From assembly GCA_016933255.1 (NCBI GenBank), contig JAFGBF010000003.1:62001-126000 (forward strand): DNA of 64,000 nucleotides, written 5' to 3'. Below, piece by piece: positions 35,461 to 44,666 of the stretch; position 1 is the first letter of the stretch; the number at the start of each line of letters is the position of its first letter. The notes beneath the pieces were generated by a model. It worked only from the letters and a program-made list of their open reading frames with translations. It was not told the DNA's origin and searched no databases. The translations under genes were made by a program, and so were the position numbers. Source of the DNA: Candidatus Krumholzibacteriota bacterium (GTDB lineage: Bacteria; Krumholzibacteriota; Krumholzibacteriia; Krumholzibacteriales; Krumholzibacteriaceae).

Positions 35461-36777
35461 TTGGTTGTGAATAAAGAGAAATCAGGGGTCGGGTTCAGGT
35501 TCTTCTACGCGATCTTTGTAATAACAGGATTCTTTTTTCTGGCGTATTTTATCAGGGATCTGCCGCAGGACCGCTGGCGGGATATTCTGCTTTTCCTCGT
35601 ACTGATAATAATTGCCGATTCGGCGCAGATATCCCTTCCTAAAGGTGGAGCTTCGATCTATGCGTCTTCACCGATCGATCTTGCCGGCATCGTTTTGTTC
35701 GGGCCGGCTGTAATGGCAGTGATCGAAGCTGTCGCTACCCTTGTGACGGAGGGGGTCTTCCAGCGGCGTCCTATCATCAAGCTGTTATTCAATATTCCGC
35801 TTCTGGTGATGACGGTAGGAGTGTCGGGGTTCGTATACAGATCTTTCGGCAGTCTCGCTGATATGAGTTCACCTCTTTTTCTGATCCCTCTTTTTGCGGC
35901 TGGGGTCGTATATTATCTTTTCAACACATGGTCTGTCAGTTTCATCATTTCATTTGATTCAAAAAGAAACCCGCTTGTAGTCTGGAAGCAGAACTATATG
36001 TGGAACTTCTTCCACATACTTGCCCTTTTCCCTGTTGCCGCGGTCATCGCGCTTCTATACCGGAATTCCGGTGTCTGGACTATCGCTCTTTTTATCATTC
36101 CTCTTTTTCTCGCGCGCTATTCGTTCCAGCTCTATCTCGATATGCGCGAGACGCATATCAATACCGTTGCGGCTTTGACTTCGGCTATTGAAGCTTCCGA
36201 TCCGTTTACCCATGGACATTCATTCAGGGTATCACGATATGCATTGAGGATAGCCCGCGAGATGGGTATGACGACAAAAGATATGGAGATGCTTGAATAC
36301 GCCGCCCTGCTGCACGATATAGGCAAGATCGCCGTAAAGAACGAAGTCCTTTTAAAGGTGGGTCCCCTTACTGACGAAGAGTGGAGATCTTTGCGGGCTC
36401 ATCCGGGGATTGGAGCTGAAATAGTAGATAAACTGAAATTTCTCAATGAGGCAGGAAAAGTCGTCCGGGCGCATCATGAACGGCCCGATGGGACTGGATA
36501 TCCGAACGGGCTGATGGGAGATCAGATCCCGATAGCCGCGCATATTCTTAATGTCGTGGATGCTTTTGACGCGATGACATCTGATCGTCCATATCGTAAA
36601 GCTCTGCCAGTTGAAAGAGTGCTCGAAGAGCTTGAGACATACAAGGGGAGGCAATTCCATACAGAAGTGACAGATCTGCTTCTCAGCCTTTACAACAGGG
36701 GTGTATTTCCGTTAATAGTCGAGGCTGACGCTACCACGGAGATATATAATTCTCTCGTCGAGCACGTCCAGCTCTGA
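35461..36777 (+). CDS. Membrane-bound HD-GYP domain protein
   Basis: 438 residues. Residues 10-220 form about seven or eight membrane helices of a MASE-like sensor. Residues 235-430 are an HD-GYP domain with HGHSFRVSRY, the metal site LLHDIGKIA (His285, Asp286), HHERPDGTGYP (the GYP triad at 346-348) and DAFDAMTSDRPYR. All key residues are present, so c-di-GMP phosphodiesterase activity is expected; the membrane part would sense an unknown signal. It is probably not in an operon with purM, which follows after 107 bases. Confidence 0.88.
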   Translation: MVVNKEKSGVGFRFFYAIFVITGFFFLAYFIRDLPQDRWRDILLFLVLIIIADSAQISLPKGGASIYASSPIDLAGIVLFGPAVMAVIEAVATLVTEGVFQRRPIIKLLFNIPLLVMTVGVSGFVYRSFGSLADMSSPLFLIPLFAAGVVYYLFNTWSVSFIISFDSKRNPLVVWKQNYMWNFFHILALFPVAAVIALLYRNSGVWTIALFIIPLFLARYSFQLYLDMRETHINTVAALTSAIEASDPFTHGHSFRVSRYALRIAREMGMTTKDMEMLEYAALLHDIGKIAVKNEVLLKVGPLTDEEWRSLRAHPGIGAEIVDKLKFLNEAGKVVRAHHERPDGTGYPNGLMGDQIPIAAHILNVVDAFDAMTSDRPYRKALPVERVLEELETYKGRQFHTEVTDLLLSLYNRGVFPLIVEADATTEIYNSLVEHVQL

Positions 36778-36884
36778 CAGAATCGTTTTCAGTATATTTT
36801 ATCATTCAAATATGGTTATATTGATCATCCGGCCGTGGACAAACGGCTGAAAAACAGGATGCAGATCAAGGAAGGACAGTAATA

Positions 36885-37904
36885 TTGAGTTCAAAATACA
36901 GCGAATCAGGTGTCGATATAGATGCGGCTGCCGCTGCGCTAAAGGGGATAGGCAACCTTATTAGAAGCACATGGGGCAGGGAGGTCCTGTCTGAAGTAGG
37001 AAATTTCGGAGGGCTTTTTGAGATTTCTTCAAAATACCGGGAACCTGTGCTTGTATCGAGCGTGGACGGGGTAGGCACCAAACTCCGCGTCGCCTTCATC
37101 TCCGGCAGGCATGATACCGTAGGAGAGGATCTCGTTAACCACTGTGTAAACGATATCCTTGTACAGGGAGCCGAACCTCTCTTTTTTCTTGATTACTTCG
37201 GCTGCGGCAGGCTCGAGAGAGGGATAATAGAAGATGTCGTAAAAGGGCTGGCGAGAGGCTGCAAAGCCAACGGATGCGCCCTGATCGGCGGAGAGACGGC
37301 CGAGATGCCGGGATTTTATGCTGACGGCGAGTATGATCTGGCTGGGTCGATCGTCGGAGTCGTCGAACGCGGCAGCCTGATCGACGGCGGCAGGATCACA
37401 GAGGGAGACAGTGTATGGGCTTTCCCCTCCGCAGGTCTCCACACGAACGGTTATTCTCTGGCAAGGAAGATAATATTCGAGGATGCGGGACTGGGTGTAG
37501 ATGATGATATCCCCGGAACCGGCAGGAGTGTCGCGGATAACCTCCTCGAAGTCCACAGAAGCTACCTTCCCGAAATAAGGGTACTCAGAAAGCTTGTCGA
37601 TATCAGGGGACTGGCCCATATTACCGGCGGCGGACTGCTCGATAATATACCTCGTATCCTCCCGGACCGATGCAGTGTAGAAATAGAGAGGCAAAAATGG
37701 GATACTCCTCCTCTTTTTTCCTATCTTGGGGATAAAGGGGGAGTCGATGATGAAGAAATGCATCGTGTCTTCAATATGGGGATCGGCATGATCATGATCA
37801 TTCCCGCCTCGGATGAAAAAAAACTTGTGACCGAGGGCCTTCGATGGAAACCATTTCCTGTCGGAACCGTAATAAAGGGTGAGAGAAAGGTTGTACTCAA
37901 GTGA
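36885..37904 (+). CDS. purM: Phosphoribosylformylglycinamidine cyclo-ligase
   Basis: 339 residues, full length for PurM (AIR synthase). It starts with SESGVDIDAAAAALKGI and contains VSSVDGVGTKLRVAF, VNDILVQGAEPLFFLDYF, GGETAEMPGFY and GLHTNGYSLAR. It makes aminoimidazole ribonucleotide in the fifth step of purine synthesis. The start is TTG at 36885 with AAGGAAGGA upstream. No other pur gene is nearby. Confidence 0.95.
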   Translation: MSSKYSESGVDIDAAAAALKGIGNLIRSTWGREVLSEVGNFGGLFEISSKYREPVLVSSVDGVGTKLRVAFISGRHDTVGEDLVNHCVNDILVQGAEPLFFLDYFGCGRLERGIIEDVVKGLARGCKANGCALIGGETAEMPGFYADGEYDLAGSIVGVVERGSLIDGGRITEGDSVWAFPSAGLHTNGYSLARKIIFEDAGLGVDDDIPGTGRSVADNLLEVHRSYLPEIRVLRKLVDIRGLAHITGGGLLDNIPRILPDRCSVEIERQKWDTPPLFSYLGDKGGVDDEEMHRVFNMGIGMIMIIPASDEKKLVTEGLRWKPFPVGTVIKGERKVVLK

Positions 37905-37927
37905 TCCGCGCGGCTACTACACTCTCC

Positions 37928-37956
37928 TTGACATCGAAAAGAGTCGGTGATACGAT
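37928..37956 (+). promoter_or_regulatory. Sigma-70 promoter of the STAS pair
   Basis: Perfect TTGACA, a 17-base spacer and TACGAT. Transcription would start near 37963, about 100 bases before the first STAS gene. The same -35/-10 pair occurs in front of the pqqD-like gene. Confidence 0.7.
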
Positions 37957-38066
37957 CTGCCTCGGACAGATTTCGTTTGTCCAGCTGGTAGTCAGATAGT
38001 AATATGTAGACATTGGATGGAAATTACGGTGATAATTATACAAATAGTAAAAGAGAGGAGCCGGAT

Positions 38067-38408
38067 ATGTTGAACATATCGAACAGGGATGCTGGCGGTG
38101 TGATGGTATTTGCTCTTGAGGGGCAGATCGATGGAGGCCCCAAATCTCAGCGGATCCACGAGATGATCAAGGAAGAAATAGAAGAGGGAAAAAAGAAATT
38201 TGTCCTTAATCTCAAGGATATCAAATGGCTTAATTCCCTGGGTGCGGGGGTCCTTATCGCTGCATATGCGTCAGCGAAGAGGGAAGAGGCCAGTGTCAAA
38301 CTTACAAACATTTCTGACAGGGTGGGTCTGGTGCTCAGGACATGCGGACTTATTCCGGAAGTGTTCGAAGTATTTGAAAATGAAGAAGATGCACTTGCAA
38401 GTTTCTAG
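38067..38408 (+). CDS. STAS-domain anti-sigma factor antagonist (first of a pair)
   Basis: 113 residues from ATG 38067, which has GAGAGGAG upstream. It is a single STAS domain of the SpoIIAA/RsbV type, with FALEGQIDGGPKSQRI and LKDIKWLNSLGAGVLIAA. The serine in LNSLGAG is at the position phosphorylated by anti-sigma kinases. Such proteins release a sigma factor or act in partner-switching modules. A second STAS gene follows 45 bases later. No RsbW-type kinase or PP2C phosphatase is in the window. Confidence 0.88.
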   Translation: MLNISNRDAGGVMVFALEGQIDGGPKSQRIHEMIKEEIEEGKKKFVLNLKDIKWLNSLGAGVLIAAYASAKREEASVKLTNISDRVGLVLRTCGLIPEVFEVFENEEDALASF

Positions 38409-38453
38409 ACGGGCCGGTTGAAATACTGAAATTGGTTAGGAGAGATATTCAAT

Positions 38454-38798
38454 ATGAAGATCAAAAAGAAAGAAGTGGACGGGATAACTGTTCTGGAACT
38501 TTCCGGCGAGATGTACGGAGGGCCGGACAATATGAAGCTTATTGACGTCGTTACAGAACTGATAGAGGAGAAAAAATTTGATCTGGTGGTCAGCCTTGCG
38601 AAGGTGAAATGGATATCCAGTACAGGACTGGGGATACTTGTCTCGGCGCGTTCACGGTACGCTAAAGAGGGTGGAAAAATAAAACTATGCCAGCCTAATG
38701 ACAGGGTACTTGGGATACTGCAGGTCACCAGGCTGAATCTCATATTTGATGTCTTTGACAAAGAGGCTGAAGCGATAGAATCGCTTAGAAACGGATGA
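38454..38798 (+). CDS. STAS-domain anti-sigma factor antagonist (second of a pair)
   Basis: 114 residues, paralogous to the preceding protein. It has VLELSGEMYGGPDNMKLI and VKWISSTGLGILVSAR; the phosphorylatable site is SST. The SD TTAGGAGAG precedes the ATG. The two STAS proteins share a promoter and a downstream bidirectional terminator, forming a compact bicistronic unit. They may heterodimerise or compete for the same kinase; this is inference. Confidence 0.88.
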   Translation: MKIKKKEVDGITVLELSGEMYGGPDNMKLIDVVTELIEEKKFDLVVSLAKVKWISSTGLGILVSARSRYAKEGGKIKLCQPNDRVLGILQVTRLNLIFDVFDKEAEAIESLRNG

Positions 38799-38877
38799 TC
38801 TTTTCAGGCTCCCGGCCTTCAGCCCATTCACGGGCCAGAATCGCCGGAGCTCCCGGAATAATCAGTGATAAAACCGC

Positions 38878-38906
38878 AAAGATGCCCGGGCATACCGGGC
38901 ATCTTT
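38878..38906. terminator. Bidirectional intrinsic terminator
   Basis: A perfect 12-bp stem, AAAGATGCCCGG with CCGGGCATCTTT, around a 5-base loop. It lies between the end of the STAS pair and the end of the convergent lipoprotein gene, whose stop codon begins at its right edge. T-rich sequence follows on both strands. Confidence 0.85.
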
Positions 38907-40213
38907 CAGTTTCTCAGTAACAGTAGAGGTCTGGGCGCGACCGCGATCCCGTATCGCTCGCTATAAGAATAAGGCATTGAGAATACGTCACTTTCAGTTT
39001 CGTCGAGCCACTGGCCGTCAGTTCCTATGACCACCAGCCTATCGTTAAATTTATCAATGAGATACAGTTTGTTATCTGATCGGGCGATATCGCCCCACCG
39101 TCCGGCATCGGCGCTGTTTCCCCCAAAATATGCGTAGAAATCGAAGAAATCGGTGTCGACAGTGCCGGTTTTAGTGTCGACTCGGGCTATCCCGCGCTGG
39201 TCATCGTCGTCGTCGATCGTGATGTAGAAAATGCCTTGGCCACCCGAACATATCCCTTTTGGAATCCACGGCCCCGTGTCGAGTATTATAGGATCGTTGA
39301 GTTCCCCGAAATCCGAACGCCCGTCCCAGGAGACCGATCTCAGCGCGAAGGTCGGCGGTACGCCGGTGATAAACAGAAGATCTCGTCTATCCGGATCGGC
39401 AACGAGGCACTCGGGACTTATATTGCTGTACGATAACTCCGCTGAAAGCTCAGATTCAGGGCAGAATATTCCTCTTAGCTCTGTCGAGGACGCGCAGGCG
39501 AGCACACTTCCGAAGTTTGGTTCGATCTCGCGTACAGCACTGGAAGAAAAAGTATAGAATGTCTCGAGTTCATACGTTACCGGGGTCACCTTGAAGATCG
39601 CTTCTGTCGACGTGAGAAAGAGTTCTCCGTGCGGAGAGAAAGCAAGATCGATTATCGTGTGGGTTGTTTCAAGTATTTTTGTGGTCTCTTCTGTTCCAGG
39701 GTGGAACTCTATCAGTACAGAACCGGATCCCTCTATATAAGATGAACTCGTGGTGGTTATAAAGACATTACCCTGTGTCCAGACGGGTTCCAGGACGGGG
39801 TTTTCCTCCGGACATTCGTTCTCCGCGGCGGTCGCGGTGAATATATCGGTGTCTTCCTCTATCGATGCGGCTATCTGATATTGACCCGCGTCGGGGCCAA
39901 GAGTGACAATACAGGAAACAAAACCGTCGCTGTCGGAGGTTGCCGTTGGATAGAAGATGATGACCCCCGGGTCATCGGAGGTGAAGCTGACTTCGATTTC
40001 CGGCCTCGGTTTTCCGGAGATATAGGTAACGCGGGCGACGAGAGGTTCGGGAAGAGTGGCGTTCACCCTTTCGGTCTGATCATTTCCGGAGTAGATGGCC
40101 AGTATGCTCGGCTCATTGAAACCCTCGTTGCCGTCGCAGGAGATATGCAATAAGTGGGTCGATATAAGTAACAGGGTCAATATCGCCGGAGTCGCGATCT
40201 TGAACATCTTCAT
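38906..40213 (-). CDS. Ig-like/beta-propeller lipoprotein
   Basis: About 435 residues. The start ATG 40213 has GGAGGA seven bases upstream. The hydrophobic N-terminus ends in LLHISCDGNEG, a probable lipobox although the residues before Cys are not ideal. Residues about 30-130 form a Big_1-like Ig domain (LVARVTYISGKPRPEIEVSF). The rest repeats strands such as HGELFLTSTEAIF, GIFYITIDDDDD and NKLYLIDKFNDRLVVIG, as in beta-propeller proteins. A surface-exposed binding role is likely. No catalytic motif is visible. Confidence 0.7.
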   Translation of the reverse strand: MKMFKIATPAILTLLLISTHLLHISCDGNEGFNEPSILAIYSGNDQTERVNATLPEPLVARVTYISGKPRPEIEVSFTSDDPGVIIFYPTATSDSDGFVSCIVTLGPDAGQYQIAASIEEDTDIFTATAAENECPEENPVLEPVWTQGNVFITTTSSSYIEGSGSVLIEFHPGTEETTKILETTHTIIDLAFSPHGELFLTSTEAIFKVTPVTYELETFYTFSSSAVREIEPNFGSVLACASSTELRGIFCPESELSAELSYSNISPECLVADPDRRDLLFITGVPPTFALRSVSWDGRSDFGELNDPIILDTGPWIPKGICSGGQGIFYITIDDDDDQRGIARVDTKTGTVDTDFFDFYAYFGGNSADAGRWGDIARSDNKLYLIDKFNDRLVVIGTDGQWLDETESDVFSMPYSYSERYGIAVAPRPLLLLRN

Positions 40214-40275
40214 AACGACTTCCTCCATGTTGATTGCAAGGGCCAGAATAATGAATAATATTTTGTACTTTAATG

Positions 40276-40304
40276 ACTCTATGTGATAAATCTAATTCAG
40301 TCAA
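40276..40304 (-). promoter_or_regulatory. Probable promoter of the leftward lipoprotein gene
   Basis: Minus strand TTGACT, a 17-base spacer and TAGAGT; transcription would start near 40269, giving a leader of about 56 bases. Confidence 0.45.
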
Positions 40305-40384
40305 CGGATGAAACACTGCGGCAGATAATTTGATCCATGGCATCAGTAATATCGATTTCAGAGACAGGTCTGAAAGGAGATCAG

Positions 40385-41953
40385 ATGGATGGAGAATTCA
40401 GATACCCATGGATGGTAAAAAGGGATATCGACGGGTTTTTCGGGTTGGCTATAGACAACCTGATACAGTTTCTGGTCATCGCGATGCTCTGCCCTGTCAT
40501 CGCCGGGATCCCGTCCGATTTTGTGTTTACACGGATACTTCCCGGGGCGGCAGTCTCGGTCATCGTCGGAAACCTCTTTTATTCCTGGCAGGCCCGCAAG
40601 CTGGCGCTCAGGCTTAAGCGAGCCGATGTTACAGCGCTGCCTTACGGGATCAACACAGTCAGCCTCTTTGCCTATCTGATCTTCATAATGGGGCCGGTCT
40701 ACAGGGAGACTGGAAGCTATGATATCGCATGGAAAGTCGGGCTGCTTGCCTGTTTCTTTAGCGGAATCATTGAATTTGGAAGCGCCTTCTGTATCGATTT
40801 CTTAAGAAGAATAACTCCACGCGCGGCTCTTCTTTCCACACTTGCCGGTATAGCGATCACATTTATTTCAATGGATTTCGCTTTTCAGACTTTTGAGAAA
40901 CCGCTGATCGCCATGCTGCCCCTCGCTATAATCCTGATCCAGTACTTCTCGAAGGTCAGATTTCCTTTCGGCCTTCCCGGGGGATTAGTTGCGCTTATAT
41001 GCGGGACAGTGCTGGCATGGTCTTTCGGAACGATGGATACCTCAGCAGTCTCATCAGCATTTTCCGACACAGGGTTTTACCCGCCCATCTTTTCAGGCTC
41101 GGAAATCCTTGAAGTCATGAAAGGCCCATATCTCTGGAAGTATTTCTCTATCATTATCCCGATGGGGCTCTTCAATGTGCTCGGGTCGCTTCAGAACCTT
41201 GAGAGCGCCGAGGCTGCCGGTGACAGGTATGAGACTATGCCTTCCCTTGCGGTCAACGGTGCCGGTTCATTACTCGGGGCTTTTTTCGGTTCATGCTTTC
41301 CGACCACGATCTATATTGGGCATCCCGGATGGAAAGAGCTAGGAGCGAGATCCGGTTATTCCACCCTGAACGGGATATTCTTTACCGTCATTTCGGTGTT
41401 CGGAATAGTAAGATTGATAAACTCGGTCATCCCTGTAGAAGCCGGTATGGCGATAGTATTATGGATCGGGATAATAATATCTGCGCAGGCTTTTCAGGCA
41501 ACGCCTCGAAAGCACGCTCCTGCCGTTGTAGTCGGGCTTTTCCCCGCCTTCGCGGCCTGGGGGATAAATATTCTCAAGCTGGGATACCAGGGAGCGGGGA
41601 CCCTTCTTTCGGCCCAGGCTGAGTCGGGAGTTCCGATCAACGGTTTTTATGGGCTTCTGGCGCTCGAGAAAGGGTTTATATTTTCTTCGATGATACTGGC
41701 GGCTATCAGCGTCTTTCTTATTGAAAGAGAGTTTTTGAAGGCTTCGCTCTGGTCGGCAGCGGCGCTGCTGCTCTCTTTCTTCGGTATCATCCATACGTTT
41801 GAATTTTCCGGAAATGAGACGGTAAGTGTGATCGGGTGGAACGCCGGAGGGGAATATGCGTTTGGATATTTAACCTTTGCAGTAGTATTTCTGATATTCC
41901 ATCTCTGGAAGGGAGGGGATGAGAGCGGCGAAGTGACCTCTGGCCGACCTTAA
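40385..41953 (+). CDS. NCS2-family (AzgA-like) permease
   Basis: About 522 residues with 12-14 membrane helices. The family marks include LPYGINTVSLFAYLIF, NLESAEAAGDRYETMPSL and GSCFPTTIYIGHPGWKELGA. Relatives transport purines such as hypoxanthine, adenine or guanine with protons. ATG 40385 is chosen because AGGAG lies five bases upstream; longer frames would add an extension without an SD. The substrate is not certain because this branch is distant from AzgA. No purine riboswitch is evident upstream. Confidence 0.82.
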   Translation: MDGEFRYPWMVKRDIDGFFGLAIDNLIQFLVIAMLCPVIAGIPSDFVFTRILPGAAVSVIVGNLFYSWQARKLALRLKRADVTALPYGINTVSLFAYLIFIMGPVYRETGSYDIAWKVGLLACFFSGIIEFGSAFCIDFLRRITPRAALLSTLAGIAITFISMDFAFQTFEKPLIAMLPLAIILIQYFSKVRFPFGLPGGLVALICGTVLAWSFGTMDTSAVSSAFSDTGFYPPIFSGSEILEVMKGPYLWKYFSIIIPMGLFNVLGSLQNLESAEAAGDRYETMPSLAVNGAGSLLGAFFGSCFPTTIYIGHPGWKELGARSGYSTLNGIFFTVISVFGIVRLINSVIPVEAGMAIVLWIGIIISAQAFQATPRKHAPAVVVGLFPAFAAWGINILKLGYQGAGTLLSAQAESGVPINGFYGLLALEKGFIFSSMILAAISVFLIEREFLKASLWSAAALLLSFFGIIHTFEFSGNETVSVIGWNAGGEYAFGYLTFAVVFLIFHLWKGGDESGEVTSGRP

Positions 41954-42001
41954 ATAGGAGATTCCACCATCCAAATCATACATTCGATGAGATCGGCCGA
42001 T

Positions 42002-42030
42002 TTGACATAAATCAGATTTGGTGATATAAT
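42002..42030 (+). promoter_or_regulatory. Consensus sigma-70 promoter of the first activator gene
   Basis: A full-consensus promoter: TTGACA, a 17-base spacer and TATAAT. Transcription would start near 42037, leaving about 40 bases before ATG 42078. This predicts strong constitutive expression unless repressed. Confidence 0.8.
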
Positions 42031-42077
42031 CTGTCCAAATATATTCCGGCAAGCCTTTGAAGATCAGGAAGGAAGAT

Positions 42078-44096
42078 ATGTGCGTGGTTCCACCTGAATT
42101 TGAGGGGCAGTATCACCGGTTTCTGGAAGGCAGGGGGGCCGTAGTCAGCTCCCTTGTTTTGTATTTAAAGGGGAAAAGGCTTATCGGGAGCGATTCCGGC
42201 GCCTGGGCTGCTTTTCTCATTTCGCGGATTTATACAGTTAAGGGCAGACTTCTTCTTGCCAGCTCATATCTGAGATTATCCTGCAGCCTCTTTCTCATCG
42301 GCGATTCAAAAAAAATCCCTCTTGGCCTGTGGATCAACAGGGCAGTAATCCTGAAAATGCGGGGAAAGTATCGTGAGGCGATCGGGCTTCTGCGCCGGAT
42401 TTTCAGACTTTCCCTTGAGAAGGGCGAAATATACGTTTCAGCCAAAGCAGCCCTGAATCTGGCTCTGATCCTTGCGAGGAGTTCGGATTTCAGGGAAGCT
42501 CAGACCTATCTGGAATATGCGTCTCTCAACTATTCTATCCTTGGACGCAGTGATGAGATCGCTCGCGTTGAACTGGCCAGGTCATTCGTTGAATCCAGAA
42601 GAGGCAGCAGGCCTGAAACAATTGACCGGCTTCAGGATCAGTTGTCACATAAGAAGGAATCTGCACTGACCAGAGAGAGCCTTTTCAGCAGGCTTCTTCT
42701 CGCCGAGATACTGTTAAAAGAAGGGGAATATGATAAAGCGAAAATATTTCTTGAAGAAATAAAATATGAAAGTGAGGCGCTGAACCGCTTCAGGCCGATT
42801 AAAATCAGGTGGCTTATTCTAAAGACAAGGCTGGAAGAAGCCGTCGGAAAGCAAATTAATGCGGATTATTTCAAAAAAACGCTGAAGTCCGAATGCAGGC
42901 TGAATGGTATTTTTGATCCTGAAGCTGAACCGGAGAACAGGACTCACGGCCACAATCAGATGACTTTGAAAACCGGAAGAAACAGGAATCTTCCTTTCGC
43001 GGGGAAAGATTCTTGTTCGGTGGCTGAAGAGTCTGTTTCCGCGCGGGAATCGATCAGGGTCAAAAACAAAGATGATTTATTCGCGAATCCTGAGTTTATA
43101 TCGAACGATATGGGAATGAACCTTATTCTTGAGGAGATAAAAAGATTTTCTCCTTTCCCTTTTCCAATTCTGCTCGCAGGGGAATCAGGGACGGGAAAGG
43201 AGGTCATCGCAAGATTGATCCACCATTGGAGTAACCGAAGCGGATCTCCCTTTCTTCCCGTCAATACGGCAGCAGTTCCCCCTGATCTTTTTGAAGCTCA
43301 ACTGTTCGGCCATAAAAAAGGATCGTTTACAGGGGCTGTCTCTGATCGAGCGGGGCTGATCGACTCGGCCGGACGAGGAACGATATTTCTCGATGAGATA
43401 GGTGAACTTACAACCCAGTTACAGGCGAAACTGTTGAGATTGCTGGAGAACGGTGAATATATCCGTGTCGGCGATTCCAGGGTCAGGATGAACGAAGCAA
43501 GAATCATAGCCGCAACAAATAAGGATTTGAGCCTTTTGGCCGAGAGAGGACAGTTTAGAAAAGATTTTTACTATCGTATGGCGGCTTTTGCTGTTCAGAT
43601 TCCGCCCCTGAGAGAAAGAAGCTCCGATCTGGCTTTGCTTAGTGAATATTTTCTTGAGGATCTTTCAGAAAGGTTCAACCTGGGGCCGTTCTATTTGAGC
43701 AATATGCTCGAAATGCTGTTCATTTCATATTCCTGGCCCGGGAATGTCAGGGAGCTTAAGAATGAACTGACATCCGCTGCAATAAGGCGAAAAAGCGGAA
43801 AATTGAGAGTCTGTGATCTTTCAACCCGGTTTATTTCCCGGATCATCGGATCTATACGATCCGATGGAAGGGATGCTTGTAATGGGGAGGAACCTCTGAA
43901 AGGCAAGGATATGTTTTCGATCTGTCCGCCTGCTCCAGAGACGTTTGGACTTAGGATGCGGGCGATCGAGAAAAAAGAATTGCTTTCAGCCCTCAGCACG
44001 GCTGGAGGCAACAAGACTAAGGCCGCGATGATGCTTGGGCTGAAAAGAACGACATTTATATACCGGTTGAAGCGGTCCGGCCTGGACCTCGATTAA
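42078..44096 (+). CDS. Sigma-54 activator with N-terminal TPR-like sensor
   Basis: About 672 residues. The first 280 are helical repeats of TPR type (REAIGLLRRIF, AALNLALILARSSDFREA). The AAA+ sigma-54 interaction domain, about residues 345-570, has Walker A GESGTGKE, the sigma-54 contact loop KKGSFTGA, Walker B GTIFLDEIGEL and the arginine-finger region. A Fis-type helix-turn-helix ends the protein (NKTKAAMMLGLKRTTFIYRL). It should act on sigma-54 promoters in response to a protein or peptide signal held by the TPR part. ATG 42078 follows AGGAAGGA. It has a consensus sigma-70 promoter. Targets are unknown. Confidence 0.88.
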   Translation: MCVVPPEFEGQYHRFLEGRGAVVSSLVLYLKGKRLIGSDSGAWAAFLISRIYTVKGRLLLASSYLRLSCSLFLIGDSKKIPLGLWINRAVILKMRGKYREAIGLLRRIFRLSLEKGEIYVSAKAALNLALILARSSDFREAQTYLEYASLNYSILGRSDEIARVELARSFVESRRGSRPETIDRLQDQLSHKKESALTRESLFSRLLLAEILLKEGEYDKAKIFLEEIKYESEALNRFRPIKIRWLILKTRLEEAVGKQINADYFKKTLKSECRLNGIFDPEAEPENRTHGHNQMTLKTGRNRNLPFAGKDSCSVAEESVSARESIRVKNKDDLFANPEFISNDMGMNLILEEIKRFSPFPFPILLAGESGTGKEVIARLIHHWSNRSGSPFLPVNTAAVPPDLFEAQLFGHKKGSFTGAVSDRAGLIDSAGRGTIFLDEIGELTTQLQAKLLRLLENGEYIRVGDSRVRMNEARIIAATNKDLSLLAERGQFRKDFYYRMAAFAVQIPPLRERSSDLALLSEYFLEDLSERFNLGPFYLSNMLEMLFISYSWPGNVRELKNELTSAAIRRKSGKLRVCDLSTRFISRIIGSIRSDGRDACNGEEPLKGKDMFSICPPAPETFGLRMRAIEKKELLSALSTAGGNKTKAAMMLGLKRTTFIYRLKRSGLDLD

Positions 44097-44160
44097 AATA
44101 ATCCTATTCAGAGCGGCGGTTCGGCCTGCTGAAATTCTTTAATATCCGATTAACTGCCGC

Positions 44161-44643
44161 CTACAATTTGTAACCGAATTTTCTCAGAAGCTCATGTCTC
44201 CAGTTTTTTCCCTTTTCATCTTCTATTCCGGCTGGTTTTTCGCCATCGATGACGCCGACTATTCCCCTTCCGCGGCTGTTTTCTGCGATAATGACGTCTA
44301 CCTGATTGGCGGTGGCGCAGAAGATCCCGCATACTTCGGGGATTAGCCTGATTGCGTTCAGAAGATTGATTGGAAATGCGTCGCGCATAAAGATTATAAA
44401 GGAATGCCCGGCTCCGATCGAGGACGCATTTTTTTTAGAAAGTTCGATCATCTCAGCGTCGTTGCCAGAATAACGGATCAGACAATCACCTGAGGCTTCG
44501 CAGAAGGCGACACCGAATTTGATCCCAGGAACCGATCCGACGGCGGCCTCATGGATATCTTCAACAGTCTTTATGAAATGAGATTGTCCAAGTATAAAAT
44601 TTATATCCGATGGTTTTTCAATACTTACACTAAGGAACTCCAT
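44161..44643 (-). CDS. Adenosine-specific kinase-like protein (DUF355)
   Basis: 160 residues from ATG 44643 with AGGGGGAA upstream. It matches the small Adenosine_kin (DUF355) family: VEDIHEAAVGSVPGIKFGVA, FCEASGDCLIRYSGND, GAGHSFIIFMRDAFPINLL and VDVIIAENSRGRGIVGVIDG. An archaeal member was reported to bind and phosphorylate adenosine; bacterial function is little studied. It lies 23 bases after the GAF activator gene on the same strand and is probably co-transcribed with it. Confidence 0.82.
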   Translation of the reverse strand: MEFLSVSIEKPSDINFILGQSHFIKTVEDIHEAAVGSVPGIKFGVAFCEASGDCLIRYSGNDAEMIELSKKNASSIGAGHSFIIFMRDAFPINLLNAIRLIPEVCGIFCATANQVDVIIAENSRGRGIVGVIDGEKPAGIEDEKGKNWRHELLRKFGYKL

Positions 44644-44666
44644 TGTTCCCCCTTTTGTCACCGATA

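Noticed and set aside
37029-37763. Open frame of 244 codons opposite purM
   Set aside because: PurM on the other strand is unmistakable; the antisense frame shows no family features.
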